Shown here: piece by piece, positions 8,435 to 17,056 of the stretch
How positions within the stretch are numbered: position 1 is the stretch's first letter
Layout of the letters: each line of letters begins with the position of its first letter
Origin: Kumtagia sp963820075
GTDB taxonomy: Bacteria; Pseudomonadota; Alphaproteobacteria; Rhizobiales; Rhizobiaceae
Length of the DNA: 64,000 nucleotides
Reading direction: 5' to 3'
NCBI GenBank assembly: GCA_963820075.1
Contig: CAWFYS010000001.1
Location: 147,922 to 211,921 of the forward strand
Translations under genes and position numbers: made by a program
The notes under the pieces: generated by a model
Told to the model about the DNA's origin: nothing
Seen by the model: only the letters and a program-made list of their open reading frames with translations
Database searches by the model: none

Positions 8435-8758
8435 TCACGCCCCGCGCGGCGCCGCCACAATAACGGTCGCGCCGACAAGGCAGATGGCGGCCCCGACGGC
8501 ATCCCAACGGTCGGGGCGCTGCCCCTCGGCGGCCCACAGCCACAGCAGCGACGCCGAAATATAGATGCCGCCATAGGCGGCGTAGGCGCGGCCGGCGAAC
8601 GCGGCTTCAACGAGCGTCAGCAGCCAGGCAAAGGCGATCAGCGCGGCCAGACCGGGCGCCAGCCACAGCGGCGACTTGTCCAGCCGCCACCACGCCCAGA
8701 ACGCGAAGCAGCCGGCTATTTCAGCAAGCGCGGCCGCGGCAAAGATAAGATAGGTCAT
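8435..8758 (-). CDS. YnfA/UPF0060 family small multidrug-resistance-like membrane protein
   Basis: A 107-residue inner-membrane protein with four hydrophobic helices. It carries the family landmarks AEIAGCFAFWAWWR, GRAYAAYGGIYISASLLWLW and the C-terminal GAAICLVGATVI. UPF0060 proteins belong to the SMR-like superfamily and have been linked to efflux of cationic compounds. ATG 8758 is chosen because longer in-frame starts add a hydrophilic tail absent from the family. Its stop is followed immediately by the Rsm22-like stub. Confidence 0.9.
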   Translation of the reverse strand: MTYLIFAAAALAEIAGCFAFWAWWRLDKSPLWLAPGLAALIAFAWLLTLVEAAFAGRAYAAYGGIYISASLLWLWAAEGQRPDRWDAVGAAICLVGATVIVAAPRGA

Positions 8759-9057
8759 CGAACTGGAGTCTCGGCTCCTCCACTGGAAAACTGCGTTATG
8801 TTGCAAGCGCGCATCGAACACAAGCCACAGTGTAAGACGATGTAAAAAAAGGAAGATTCCCTCCAGGGGCGACGCCGGCCGGCCAGCGGCGGCGTCTGTT
8901 AACCGAATTGCGCGTTGTGGCCGACAAGACATGACGAAGTATCTTGCAACCTTCGCTGCGCTCTTCTACAGTCCGCGCTGCTTGGGAGTACATGGGCCTC
9001 GTTAGCCGAATAAGCGGCGAGGTGGTTCATCAGACTCAGGCTTGGATCCAGGGATTT
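8759..9057. other. Intergenic spacer, no protein gene seen
   Basis: About 300 bases upstream of the YnfA gene. Short frames on both strands show no family resemblance. The right half could be the body of a plus-strand small RNA ending in the U-tailed hairpin at 9058-9121, because no plus-strand protein gene lies between 8241 and that hairpin. Confidence 0.4.
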
Positions 9058-9121
9058 CTGCGGGGGCCGTGAGCGTGTCCATTTGGTGCCCCAGGCCACA
9101 GCATCGCCCCCGCAGTTTTTT
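9058..9121 (+). terminator. Rho-independent-like hairpin with T6, possible 3' end of a small RNA
   Basis: A perfect 10-bp stem, CTGCGGGGGC at 9058-9067 and GCCCCCGCAG at 9106-9115, encloses a 38-base loop and is followed directly by six T residues. The only protein genes nearby are on the minus strand or end 800 bases earlier. A terminator pointing rightwards therefore implies a non-coding transcript, probably starting between about 8900 and 9000. No signature of tmRNA, SRP RNA or RNase P RNA was found. Confidence 0.5.
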
Positions 9122-9264
9122 CATGTCGGAAGCGTCGCCGCCGGCGCTACTTTGGGACCGCAGCGCCGCGCAAGCCGTCGGCGAGGTGATCGCGCAAGCA
9201 TGATGCCGCCCGCTGCCGCGGGCGTTGAACCGCCCGGCCGATGGGCGCTCAGTCGCGGCCTGCG

Positions 9265-9345
9265 CCAAGCAGGTTTCCGAAAGTGTCCCACCAAATCGAG
9301 AAGCCAAGCAGGCGAGCCATGGGAAAAGCCGCATAAGCCTGCCTG
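9265..9345 (+). repeat. Dispersed AGCAGGTTTCCG-type intergenic repeat, copy 2 (diverged)
   Basis: CCAAGCAGGTTTCCGAAAGTGTCCCACC is followed by AGCCAAGCAGGCGAGCC and a closing GCCTGCCTG. This matches the order of blocks at 3501-3608 and 56734-56839, but the central TTTTCC arm is degraded. It sits just downstream of the acyl-CoA ligase stop. Confidence 0.6.
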
Positions 9346-9373
9346 TGACAGCGGCTCATGCGGAGGAAATTGG

Positions 9374-11071
9374 TCAGTTCCGCAACTCCCTGCGCAGAAT
9401 CTTGCCGACCGGCGTCTTCGGCAGTTCCGTGCGGAACTCTATGTGCCTTGGCCGCTTGTAGCCGGTGAGGTTCTCCTTGCAGAAGGCGCGCACCGCCGCC
9501 TCGGTCAGATTGGGATCCTTCTTGACGATGAACAGTTTCGGCGCCTCGCCGGAATGCTCGTCGGGCACGCCGATGGCGGCGACTTCCAGAACGCCCGGCA
9601 TGCCGGCCACCACCTCTTCCAGTTCATTCGGATAGACGTTGAAGCCGGAAACGAGGATCATGTCCTTCTTGCGGTCGACGATCTTAGTAAAGCCCCCGGC
9701 GTTCATGAAGCCCATGTCTCCGGATTTGAAATAGCCGTCGGCGGTCATGACCTTGGCCGTCTCGTCCGGCCGGTTCCAATAGCCCGCCATGACCTGCGGG
9801 CCGCGGATGCAGATCTCGCCGACCTCGCCCGGCGCAACATCATTGCCGGCGTCGTCACGGATGGCGATGTCGGTTGAAGGAATCGGCAGGCCGATCGTGC
9901 CGGTAAACGATGTGCTGGTTACAAGGTTGGCGGTGGCGACGGGCGAGGTCTCGGAAAGACCGTAGCCTTCCGTGATGTTGACCTTGGTCAGTTCCTGCCA
10001 GCGCTCGGCGACGCCCTTCTGTACCGCCATGCCGCCGCCCATGGTGAGCACCAGCGGACTGAAGTCGAGCTTGCGGAACTCCGCGTTGTTGAGCAGCGCG
10101 TTGAACAGCGTGTTGAGGCCGGGGAAGAAGTGAAACGGCTGTTTTTGCAGTTCCTTGACCAGACCCGGTATGTCGCGCGGATTGGGAATGAGCAGGTTGA
10201 GCGCGCCCTGCTGCATGCCCATCAGCGCGTTCACCGTCAGCGCGAAGATATGATAGAGCGGCAGGGCGCAGACGAAAGTGAGATTGTCGGGCTTTGCCTT
10301 TGCCGTGTAGGCATCGTCCAGCCAGAGCCGCAACTGCTCGACATTCGCCAGGACATTGCGATGCAGCAGCGTGGCGCCCTTGGCGACGCCGGTGGTGCCG
10401 CCGGTATATTGCAGGAAGGCGACATCGTCCGGCGAGACCGCAACCGGCTTGAGGCCGGCCGCCGCTCCGGCCTTGAGCGCGGCGCGGAACGGAATATGGC
10501 CGGGCAGCGACCAGGCCGGCACCATTTTCTTGACCTTGCGCACGACCAGGTTGACCAGCAAACCCTTGATGCCGAGCAGGTCGCCCATGGTGGCCACGAC
10601 GACGTGCCTGACCGCCGTGCGCGCAATCGCGGCTTGCAGCGTCGAGGCGAAGTTCTCCAGGATGACGATCGCCTCGGCGCCGGAATCCTTAAGCTGGTGT
10701 TCCAATTCGCGCGGCGTATAGAGCGGGTTGACGTTCACGACGATGCAGCCGGCGCGAAGAATACCCATCATCGCCACCGGATATTGCAGCACGTTCGGCA
10801 TCATTACGGCGATGCGCGCACCCTTGGCGAGCCCCTTGGACTGCAGGAAGGCCGCGAACGCCGCCGAGTTCGCATCGAGTTCGCGGTAGCTCATCGGCCT
10901 GCCCATGCAGGCGAAGGCCGGACGGTCCGCGTAGCGGCGGCAGGCGTCTACCAGCAGTTCGCCCAGTGATTTTTCCGCTAGGCGGCCGATTTCGGCGGGA
11001 ACTCCCTTTGGGTAGCTTTTCAGCCAGGGCTTCGTCGCTGGAATGCCTGCTTCGCTCGCTGCTGTGACCAA
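9374..11071 (-). CDS. fadD: Long-chain-fatty-acid-CoA ligase
   Basis: A 565-residue ANL-superfamily enzyme that activates fatty acids to acyl-CoA at the inner face of the membrane. Visible motifs in order are YTGGTTGVAKGA (ATP/AMP loop), ITEGYGLSETSP, YFKSGDMG, DRKKDMILVSGFNVYPNELE, and the C-terminal catalytic-lysine segment PKTPVGKILRREL. The sequence resembles FadD of rhizobia. The proposed start is TTG 11071, five bases after GGAGG; an ATG 13 codons upstream has no ribosome site. It is divergent from dppA with a 385-base gap between them. Confidence 0.9.
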   Translation of the reverse strand: MVTAASEAGIPATKPWLKSYPKGVPAEIGRLAEKSLGELLVDACRRYADRPAFACMGRPMSYRELDANSAAFAAFLQSKGLAKGARIAVMMPNVLQYPVAMMGILRAGCIVVNVNPLYTPRELEHQLKDSGAEAIVILENFASTLQAAIARTAVRHVVVATMGDLLGIKGLLVNLVVRKVKKMVPAWSLPGHIPFRAALKAGAAAGLKPVAVSPDDVAFLQYTGGTTGVAKGATLLHRNVLANVEQLRLWLDDAYTAKAKPDNLTFVCALPLYHIFALTVNALMGMQQGALNLLIPNPRDIPGLVKELQKQPFHFFPGLNTLFNALLNNAEFRKLDFSPLVLTMGGGMAVQKGVAERWQELTKVNITEGYGLSETSPVATANLVTSTSFTGTIGLPIPSTDIAIRDDAGNDVAPGEVGEICIRGPQVMAGYWNRPDETAKVMTADGYFKSGDMGFMNAGGFTKIVDRKKDMILVSGFNVYPNELEEVVAGMPGVLEVAAIGVPDEHSGEAPKLFIVKKDPNLTEAAVRAFCKENLTGYKRPRHIEFRTELPKTPVGKILRRELRN

Positions 11072-11456
11072 TATTTCCTCCCGCCGGTCCGGCCGTTTGC
11101 CCGCGCGCAATACGACCTTCCGCGCCTATCTATTGCGCCGGCTTCGCCGCTTGCAAGTCTTGCTTCGGCATCGTGATGCTGCCGTTGGGGCATCGGAGCC
11201 GGAGGCGGCGCGTCCGTTACCCGCCGCCGCCAGCCGGGCAAAGCTCTCCGAAGGCCGGACCGTGCACGTCCATTCCCGCAAACCGCCGGAACGGTCGCCG
11301 GCACGGAACGCCATTGCTCAGTATCGGCCGAATGAGAAACAATATTTTCCTTCCGAAGGGGAAACCAAGCTGGGTGTTCCAAACCGGCGCGATCTTTGCT
11401 TATATGCCGCCTTCGCGAGCCCGCCAAAGGGCTTGGAAGAATTCAGGGAGCAACCA
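11072..11456. other. Divergent promoter region between the acyl-CoA ligase and dppA
   Basis: This 385-base gap must carry the leftward promoter of the ligase gene and the rightward promoter of the dpp operon. An open frame runs into dppA from 11043 but its extra 138 residues are arginine-rich and lack a signal peptide, so it is treated as non-coding. The stretch near 11330-11360 is locally AT-rich; I could not fix a -35/-10 pair. Confidence 0.4.
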
Positions 11457-13052
11457 ATGATAAGGAAAATGACTTTCGCGGCCGCTCTTCTTGCGGCGAC
11501 CGCGCTGACCGGCGTCGCCAACGCCAAGACATTCGTCTACTGCTCGGAAGCGTCGCCGGAAGGTTTCGACCCCGGCCTCTATACGGCCGGCACCACCTTC
11601 GATGCGTCCGCCCACCCGGTGTTCAACCGCCTTCTGGAATTCAAGAAGGGTACGACGGAAGTGGAGCCGGGGCTCGCGGAGAGCTTTGCGGTTTCCGACG
11701 ATGGCCTTCAATACACCTTCAAACTGCGCCCCGGCGTGAAGTTCCAGACGACCGAATTCTTCACCCCGACCCGTGACCTCAACGCCGACGACGTCATCTT
11801 CTCCTTCGAGCGCCAGTGGAAGGCCGAAAACCCCTGGAACAAATATGTCGAAGGCGCATCCTGGGAATATTTCGCCGGCATGGGAATGGGCGATCTGATC
11901 GACAAGATCGAGAAGGTCGACGACATGACCGTCATGTTCACCCTGAAACAAAAGGAAGCGCCGTTCCTCGCCAATGTGGCGATGCCGTTCGCCTCGATCC
12001 TGTCGAAGGAATATGCCGACAAGCTGCAGGCCGACGGCAAGATGAACCAGCTGAACCAGATGCCCGTCGGCACGGGGCCGTTCACCTTCGTCGCCTACCA
12101 GCAGGACGCCGTGATCCGCTACAAGGCCAATCCGGACTATTGGGGCGGCAAGCAGCCGATCGACGATCTGGTGTTTGCGATCACGACCGACGCGGCGGTC
12201 CGCTATCAGAAACTGAAGGCCGGCGAATGCCACCTGATGCCCTATCCGAACGCGGCCGACGTTACCTCGATGAAAGCTGATCCGAGCTTGAAGGTGTCGG
12301 AACAGGAAGGCCTGAACGTAGCCTATCTTGCCTACAACACGACCCAGGCGCCCTTCGACAAGCCGGAAGTGCGCAAGGCTCTGAACATGGCCATCAACAA
12401 GCAGGCGATCGTCGACGGCGTGTTCCAGGGTGCGGCGACGCCCGCCAAGAATCCGATTCCGCCGACGATGTGGTCGTACAACAACGCCGTCGAGGACGAC
12501 AAATACGATCCCGAAGCGGCCAAGAAGATGCTGGAGGAAGCCGGCGTCAAGGACCTCTCGATGAAGGTATGGGCGATGCCGGTGGCTCGTCCCTACATGC
12601 TCAACGCGCGCCGCGCCGCCGAGCTGATCCAGTCCGACTTCGAGAAGATCGGCGTCAAGGTCGAGATCGTCTCCTACGAATGGGCCGAGTATCTCGACAA
12701 GTCCAAGGCCAAGGACCGCGACGGCGCCGTGATCCTCGGCTGGACCGGCGACAATGGCGATCCGGACAACTTCCTCGATACGCTGCTCGGTTGCGACGCT
12801 GTCGGCGGCAACAACCGCGCCCAGTGGTGCGACAAGGAGTTCGACGAACTGGTCACCAAGGCGAAGGAAGCCAGCGACCAGGCGGAGCGCACCAAACTTT
12901 ACGAACAGGCCCAGGTCGTGTTCAAGAAGCAGGCCCCGTGGGCGACGCTCGACCACTCGCTGGCGATCGTGCCGATGCGCAAGGAAGTCCAGGGCTTCGT
13001 CCAGAGCCCGCTCGGCGACTTCACCTTCGACGGCGTCGACCTGGTCGAATAG
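11457..13052 (+). CDS. dppA: Dipeptide ABC transporter, periplasmic binding protein
   Basis: A 531-residue solute-binding protein of family 5. A signal peptide (MIRKMTFAAALLAATALTGVANA, cleavage about residue 23) is followed by KTFVYCSEASPEGFDPGLYT, which closely parallels enterobacterial DppA. NADDVIFSFERQ and the VGTGPF segment are also present. It captures peptides in the periplasm and delivers them to DppBC. ATG 11457 is chosen for the signal peptide. It is the first gene of a dpp operon, separated from dppB by a strong hairpin. Haem or other cargo, known for some DppA proteins, cannot be excluded. Confidence 0.93.
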   Translation: MIRKMTFAAALLAATALTGVANAKTFVYCSEASPEGFDPGLYTAGTTFDASAHPVFNRLLEFKKGTTEVEPGLAESFAVSDDGLQYTFKLRPGVKFQTTEFFTPTRDLNADDVIFSFERQWKAENPWNKYVEGASWEYFAGMGMGDLIDKIEKVDDMTVMFTLKQKEAPFLANVAMPFASILSKEYADKLQADGKMNQLNQMPVGTGPFTFVAYQQDAVIRYKANPDYWGGKQPIDDLVFAITTDAAVRYQKLKAGECHLMPYPNAADVTSMKADPSLKVSEQEGLNVAYLAYNTTQAPFDKPEVRKALNMAINKQAIVDGVFQGAATPAKNPIPPTMWSYNNAVEDDKYDPEAAKKMLEEAGVKDLSMKVWAMPVARPYMLNARRAAELIQSDFEKIGVKVEIVSYEWAEYLDKSKAKDRDGAVILGWTGDNGDPDNFLDTLLGCDAVGGNNRAQWCDKEFDELVTKAKEASDQAERTKLYEQAQVVFKKQAPWATLDHSLAIVPMRKEVQGFVQSPLGDFTFDGVDLVE

Positions 13053-13070
13053 GCCGAAAACGAAGATAAC

Positions 13071-13107
13071 CGCGTAGGGGCGCTTGCCATGCAGGCGCCC
13101 CTACGCG
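13071..13107 (+). terminator. Intercistronic hairpin between dppA and dppB
   Basis: Thirteen perfect base pairs, CGCGTAGGGGCGC at 13071-13083 with GCGCCCCTACGCG at 13095-13107, enclose an 11-base loop. There is no T-tract, so it is more likely an mRNA-stabilising or partial-termination element than a full terminator. Such hairpins behind binding-protein genes commonly raise the binding-protein to permease ratio. Confidence 0.75.
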
Positions 13108-13158
13108 CATCTTGTGCTATCGTTCGTCAGCTTCAGAATTTTCGCTGAAGGTCCGACC

Positions 13159-14163
13159 ATGCTGCGGTTTCTCCTGGGGCGGCTTGCCGTCCTGATCCCG
13201 ACCTTCATCGGGGTCTCCATTATCGCCTTCTCCTTCATCCGCATGCTGCCGGGGGATCCGGTTGCGTTGCTCTCGGGCGAACGCGTGATGGATCCCGAGC
13301 GGCACGCGGAAATATCCAAGGCGCTGGGTTTCGACCGGCCGGTCGTCATCCAGTATCTCGATTATCTGTGGGGCGTGCTGCACGGCGATTTCGGCACTTC
13401 CATTTCGACCAAGGGCTCGGTGCTGGCCCAGTTCTTCGAACTCTTTCCGGCGACGCTGGAACTTTCGCTCTGCGCCATCGTCTTTGCCGTCGTGCTCGGC
13501 ATTCCGGCCGGCGTCTTCGCCGCCGTCAAGCGCGGTTCGTTCTTGGACCAGCTTACAATGGGAACCGCTCTCGTCGGCTTTTCAATGCCGATCTTCTGGT
13601 GGGGCCTGCTTCTGATCATCCTGTTCTCCGGCATCCTGCAATGGACGCCGGTGTCGGGGCGGATTTCGCTCATGTATTTCTTCCCGTCGGTCACCGGCTT
13701 CATGCTGATCGACTCGCTGCTGTCCGGCCAGCCCGGCGCCTTCAGGTCGGCGGTGAGCCACCTGATCCTGCCGACGATCGTGCTCGGCACCATTCCGCTG
13801 GCGGTGATCGCGCGGCAGACGCGTTCGGCCATGCTGGAAGTGCTGTCCGAGGACTATGTGCGCACCGCCCGCGCCAAGGGCCTGTCGCCGTTGCGCGTGG
13901 TTGGCGTCCATGCGCTGCGCAATGCCATGATTCCGGTGGTCACCACGATCGGCCTGCAAGTCGGCGTCATGCTGGCGGGCGCCATTCTCACGGAGACCAT
14001 CTTCTCCTGGCCGGGTATCGGCAAGTGGATGGTCGACTCGGTGTCGCGGCGCGACTACCCGGTAATCCAGGGCGCCCTGCTGCTGATTGCCGGCATCATC
14101 ATGTTCGTCAATCTGGCCGTGGATCTCCTCTACGGCCTGATCAATCCGCGCATCCGGCATTGA
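13159..14163 (+). CDS. dppB: Dipeptide ABC transporter permease
   Basis: A 334-residue inner-membrane permease. The N-terminal MLRFLLGRLAVLIPTFIGVSIIAFSFIRMLPGDP is characteristic of DppB/OppB, and the coupling EAA loop is seen as YVRTARAKGLSPLRVVGVHALRNAMIP. Six membrane segments are visible. ATG 13159 is used; in-frame codons from 13084 run through the dppA hairpin and give no family similarity. It forms the transport channel with DppC and sits 11 bases before dppC. Confidence 0.93.
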   Translation: MLRFLLGRLAVLIPTFIGVSIIAFSFIRMLPGDPVALLSGERVMDPERHAEISKALGFDRPVVIQYLDYLWGVLHGDFGTSISTKGSVLAQFFELFPATLELSLCAIVFAVVLGIPAGVFAAVKRGSFLDQLTMGTALVGFSMPIFWWGLLLIILFSGILQWTPVSGRISLMYFFPSVTGFMLIDSLLSGQPGAFRSAVSHLILPTIVLGTIPLAVIARQTRSAMLEVLSEDYVRTARAKGLSPLRVVGVHALRNAMIPVVTTIGLQVGVMLAGAILTETIFSWPGIGKWMVDSVSRRDYPVIQGALLLIAGIIMFVNLAVDLLYGLINPRIRH

Positions 14164-14173
14164 GGAGAGCGAG

Positions 14174-15085
14174 ATGGCAGAAACAGCCGCAACCGCCGGT
14201 CCCGTCTCCACCGATCCTTCCCGCCGCGCCCGCCTGGCGGAGTTCTGGTATTATTTTTCGGAGAATGGCGGCGCCGTCATCGGCCTCGTATTCTTCCTGT
14301 TCCTGATCGTGGTTGCGCTGCTGGCGCCGCTGATCGCGCCGCATGGCCCGAACGAGCAGTACCGCGACGCGGTGCTCCTGCCTCCCTTCTGGCAGGAAGG
14401 CGGGCGAGCGGCGTTTGCTCTCGGCACGGATGCCGTCGGGCGCGACATGCTCTCCCGCCTGATCTACGGCACGCGCTACTCGCTGTTCATCGGCGTCATC
14501 GTCACCTCCATCGCGCTGGTCGGCGGCGTCCTGGTCGGCGTCGTTGCCGGGTATTTCCGCGGATGGGTGGACACCGTCATCATGCGGGTCATGGACATTA
14601 TCCTGGCCTTCCCGTCGCTGCTTTTGGCGCTGGTTCTCGTGGCCGTGCTCGGGCCCGGGCTGACCAATGCCATGATCGCCATCGCGCTGGTGTTCCAGCC
14701 GCATTTCGTGCGCCTGACGCGCGCCGCGGTGATGACCGAAAAGACGCGCGACTATGTCGTGGCCGCCAAGGTGGCGGGCGCCGGGCCGCTCCGGCTCATG
14801 TTCAAGACCATCCTGCCCAACTGCATGGCGCCGCTCATCGTTCAGGCGACCTTGTCTTTCTCCAGCGCCATACTGGATGCCGCCGCACTCGGCTTTCTTG
14901 GCCAGGGCGCGCAGCCGCCGACGCCGGAATGGGGCACGATGCTCGCCGAAGCGCGCGAGTTTATCCTGCGCGCCTGGTGGGTGGTGACTTTCCCCGGCCT
15001 GGCGATCCTGATCACCGTGCTGGCGATCAACCTGATGGGCGACGGCCTGCGCGACGCTCTCGATCCGAAGCTGAAGCGGAGCTGA
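14174..15085 (+). CDS. dppC: Dipeptide ABC transporter permease
   Basis: A 303-residue inner-membrane permease with the N-terminal cytoplasmic extension and large first periplasmic loop (HPFGTDxxGRD type, here FALGTDAVGRDMLSRLIYGTRYS) that mark DppC/OppC. The EAA loop reads YVVAAKVAGAGPLRLMFKTILPNCMAP. The start ATG 14174 has GAGGAG upstream. It is the partner of DppB. The next gene begins only five bases after its stop. Confidence 0.93.
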   Translation: MAETAATAGPVSTDPSRRARLAEFWYYFSENGGAVIGLVFFLFLIVVALLAPLIAPHGPNEQYRDAVLLPPFWQEGGRAAFALGTDAVGRDMLSRLIYGTRYSLFIGVIVTSIALVGGVLVGVVAGYFRGWVDTVIMRVMDIILAFPSLLLALVLVAVLGPGLTNAMIAIALVFQPHFVRLTRAAVMTEKTRDYVVAAKVAGAGPLRLMFKTILPNCMAPLIVQATLSFSSAILDAAALGFLGQGAQPPTPEWGTMLAEAREFILRAWWVVTFPGLAILITVLAINLMGDGLRDALDPKLKRS

Positions 15086-15090
15086 ACCGC

Positions 15091-15741
15091 GTGACCTGCT
15101 TCTCCAGCATCAGCGAGGCGCAGTCGATCGTGCTCGCCGCCATGTTCGCCGCCCTTGTCGGCGCGGCGAGCTGGCTGGGGAAATCGGCGGTTGACGGGCT
15201 GGTCTGGTTCTACAGGCGGATGACCCGCGAGATCGAGATGACGGTGGCGCTGCGCGCCGAAATCGAGACCGGCGTGAAGTCGCTGGAGGTCTTCGCGAAG
15301 GAGGAGACGACCGCGTCCATCAAGGCGCAGATGGCGGCGTCGCCGGACTATCGGTTCTTCGCGCCGCTCGACCGCGACTACTTCATATTCGACCTGGTAA
15401 AGCCTGACATTTCGCTGCTGCCCGAAGCGTCGATCCGCGAGGTTGTCAGGTTCTATGACGGGATGGGAGCGTTCGACGCCCTTTTGGCGTCGTTTCAGGA
15501 TAGCCGCTTCGAGAGTTTTCCGGCCGAGCGCCGCATGACCTATATCGGTTCCATGACGAGGGCGGCGGCCGATGTCGTCGCCGACGGCATTGCAGCCGCA
15601 AAAGTGCTCGCGGAAGGACGCCAGCGGCTGCTGGTCAAGCGTAACGTCAGTCTCGGGGTTCTGTTGGCGGGCCTCGCCGCGTCGGTGTTCGGCTTTGAAA
15701 GCGCCGCCCGTTCGCTCGCCGACTATTGCGGGGTCGGCTGA
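15091..15741 (+). CDS. Unknown membrane protein in the dpp operon
   Basis: Not recognised. A GTG at 15091, eight bases after GGAG and five bases after dppC, opens 216 residues. One hydrophobic segment lies near residues 13-30 (IVLAAMFAALVGAASWLG) and one near 190-206 (VSLGVLLAGLAASVFGF); between them is a hydrophilic, mostly helical region of about 150 residues. The tight spacing makes translational coupling with dppC likely. It is not an expected dpp component, and it might be an accessory or a passenger. GC content and codon use resemble the neighbours. Confidence 0.7.
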   Translation: MTCFSSISEAQSIVLAAMFAALVGAASWLGKSAVDGLVWFYRRMTREIEMTVALRAEIETGVKSLEVFAKEETTASIKAQMAASPDYRFFAPLDRDYFIFDLVKPDISLLPEASIREVVRFYDGMGAFDALLASFQDSRFESFPAERRMTYIGSMTRAAADVVADGIAAAKVLAEGRQRLLVKRNVSLGVLLAGLAASVFGFESAARSLADYCGVG

Positions 15742-15910
15742 TGGGATGCTCAGCAGTCAGCGGCAGGCGGGATGATGGGACGTTGCATTTCCCGTTTCTT
15801 TCGTTCTCCGGGCGGAACTTCGATCGCGCCAATAGTCCCTATATAGCATCCGCCGGATCGGCATTCAACAAAACGGACCGAATGCTTTGGGCTGCGAATT
15901 CGGCTGAAAG

Positions 15911-16098
15911 CATGGCAGTTCGACCCCCTCTCCGGCCGCTTCGCGGCCCCCTCTCCCCCTTTGGGGGCGAGGAAGCGCGCCAAGCGGCGCGGCCGGCGTT
16001 TCCTCGCCCCAGCGAAGCGGGGGAGAGGTGGCTTGCGAAGCAAGCCGGAGAGGGGGGCGACTTTCAATCTTCGTTGATCCCATTTCGAAGCCCTGGCC
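15911..16098. repeat. MITE-like palindromic element, diverged copy, inside the dpp operon
   Basis: The 463-base gap between the membrane protein and dppD holds GACCCCCTCTCCGGCCGC, a mirrored GGGGGAGAGGTGGCTTGCG half and a closing GGAGAGGGGGGCG, the same block order as at 18011-18216 and 48143-48343. The outer ends (CGTTGATCCCATTTCG / GCCCTGGCC) are diverged. Left of it, 15742-15910 shows no gene; TATATAGC near 15840 might be part of a promoter for dppDF. Confidence 0.7.
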
Positions 16099-16204
16099 CA
16101 AGGCCGCTTCGCTTCCCGCGTAAAGGCATCTCGGCCATTGCGATCCCGCATCGTTCAGCATGGGAAACAAGGGCCCGCGCGGCCCCACACACGGAAGGCT
16201 CGCC

Positions 16205-17056
16205 ATGCCCCTTCTAGAAATCGAAAACCTGGTCGTGGAGTTCCAGACGGCTTCCGGTGCGTTCCGGGCGGTCGACGGGGTGTCCCTGGCGGTGAGCCCG
16301 CGCGAAGTGCTGGCGATTGTCGGCGAGTCGGGGTCGGGCAAGTCGGTGTCGATGCTGGCCGTCATGGGCCTGCTGCCATGGAACGCCAAAGTTACGGCCG
16401 ACACGATGACCTTCGCCGGCCGCGACCTGCTGTCGCTCTCCGTCGCCGACCGCCGCAACATGGTCGGCAAGGACATGGCGATGATCTTTCAGGAGCCGAT
16501 GGCGAGCCTGAACCCCTGCTTCACCGTCGGCTTCCAGATCGAGGAAGTGCTCAAGGTTCACATGGGCCTCGACCGCAAGGCCCGTCGCGCACGGGCGATC
16601 GAACTTCTGAATCTGGTCGGCATCCCGCAGCCGGAAGAGCGGCTTGGTTCCTATCCGCACCAGATGTCCGGCGGCCAGTGCCAGCGCGTGATGATCGCCA
16701 TCGCGCTTGCCTGCAATCCGAAGCTGTTGATCGCCGACGAGCCGACAACCGCGCTCGATGTCACGATCCAGAAGCAGATCCTTGACCTTCTGATGCGCTT
16801 GCAGGCCGAGCACGGGATGGCCCTCATCATGATTACCCACAATATGGGCGTGGTCGCCGAAACCGCCGACCGGGTTATCGTCCAGTACAAGGGGCGCAAG
16901 ATGGAGGAAGCCGACGTGCTTTCCCTGTTCGAGAGCCCGAAGAGCAACTACACCAGGGCGCTGCTTTCGGCGCTGCCGGAGAACGCCACCGGCGACCGGC
17001 TGCCGACCATCGCCGACTTCGTGACCGAAGGCGGATTCATGGGAGCCGCGCAATGA
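16205..17056 (+). CDS. dppD: Dipeptide ABC transporter ATP-binding protein
   Basis: A 283-residue cytoplasmic ATPase with Walker A GESGSGKS, signature MSGGQCQRVMIA, Walker B LLIADEPTTALD and the H-loop ITHNMGVV. It is about 40 residues shorter than enterobacterial DppD and ends before the usual cysteine-bearing C-terminal extension (CxxxxPxC), so the small iron-sulphur-type tail is missing. ATG 16205 is the family-consistent start. Its stop overlaps the dppF start by ATGA, indicating coupling. Confidence 0.92.
   Translation: MPLLEIENLVVEFQTASGAFRAVDGVSLAVSPREVLAIVGESGSGKSVSMLAVMGLLPWNAKVTADTMTFAGRDLLSLSVADRRNMVGKDMAMIFQEPMASLNPCFTVGFQIEEVLKVHMGLDRKARRARAIELLNLVGIPQPEERLGSYPHQMSGGQCQRVMIAIALACNPKLLIADEPTTALDVTIQKQILDLLMRLQAEHGMALIMITHNMGVVAETADRVIVQYKGRKMEEADVLSLFESPKSNYTRALLSALPENATGDRLPTIADFVTEGGFMGAAQ

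Noticed and set aside
8880..9121. tmRNA, SRP RNA or RNase P RNA
   Set aside because: The conserved cores of these RNAs (for example the SRP GGAAGGAAGCAGCC loop) are absent, so only a generic small-RNA candidate is proposed.
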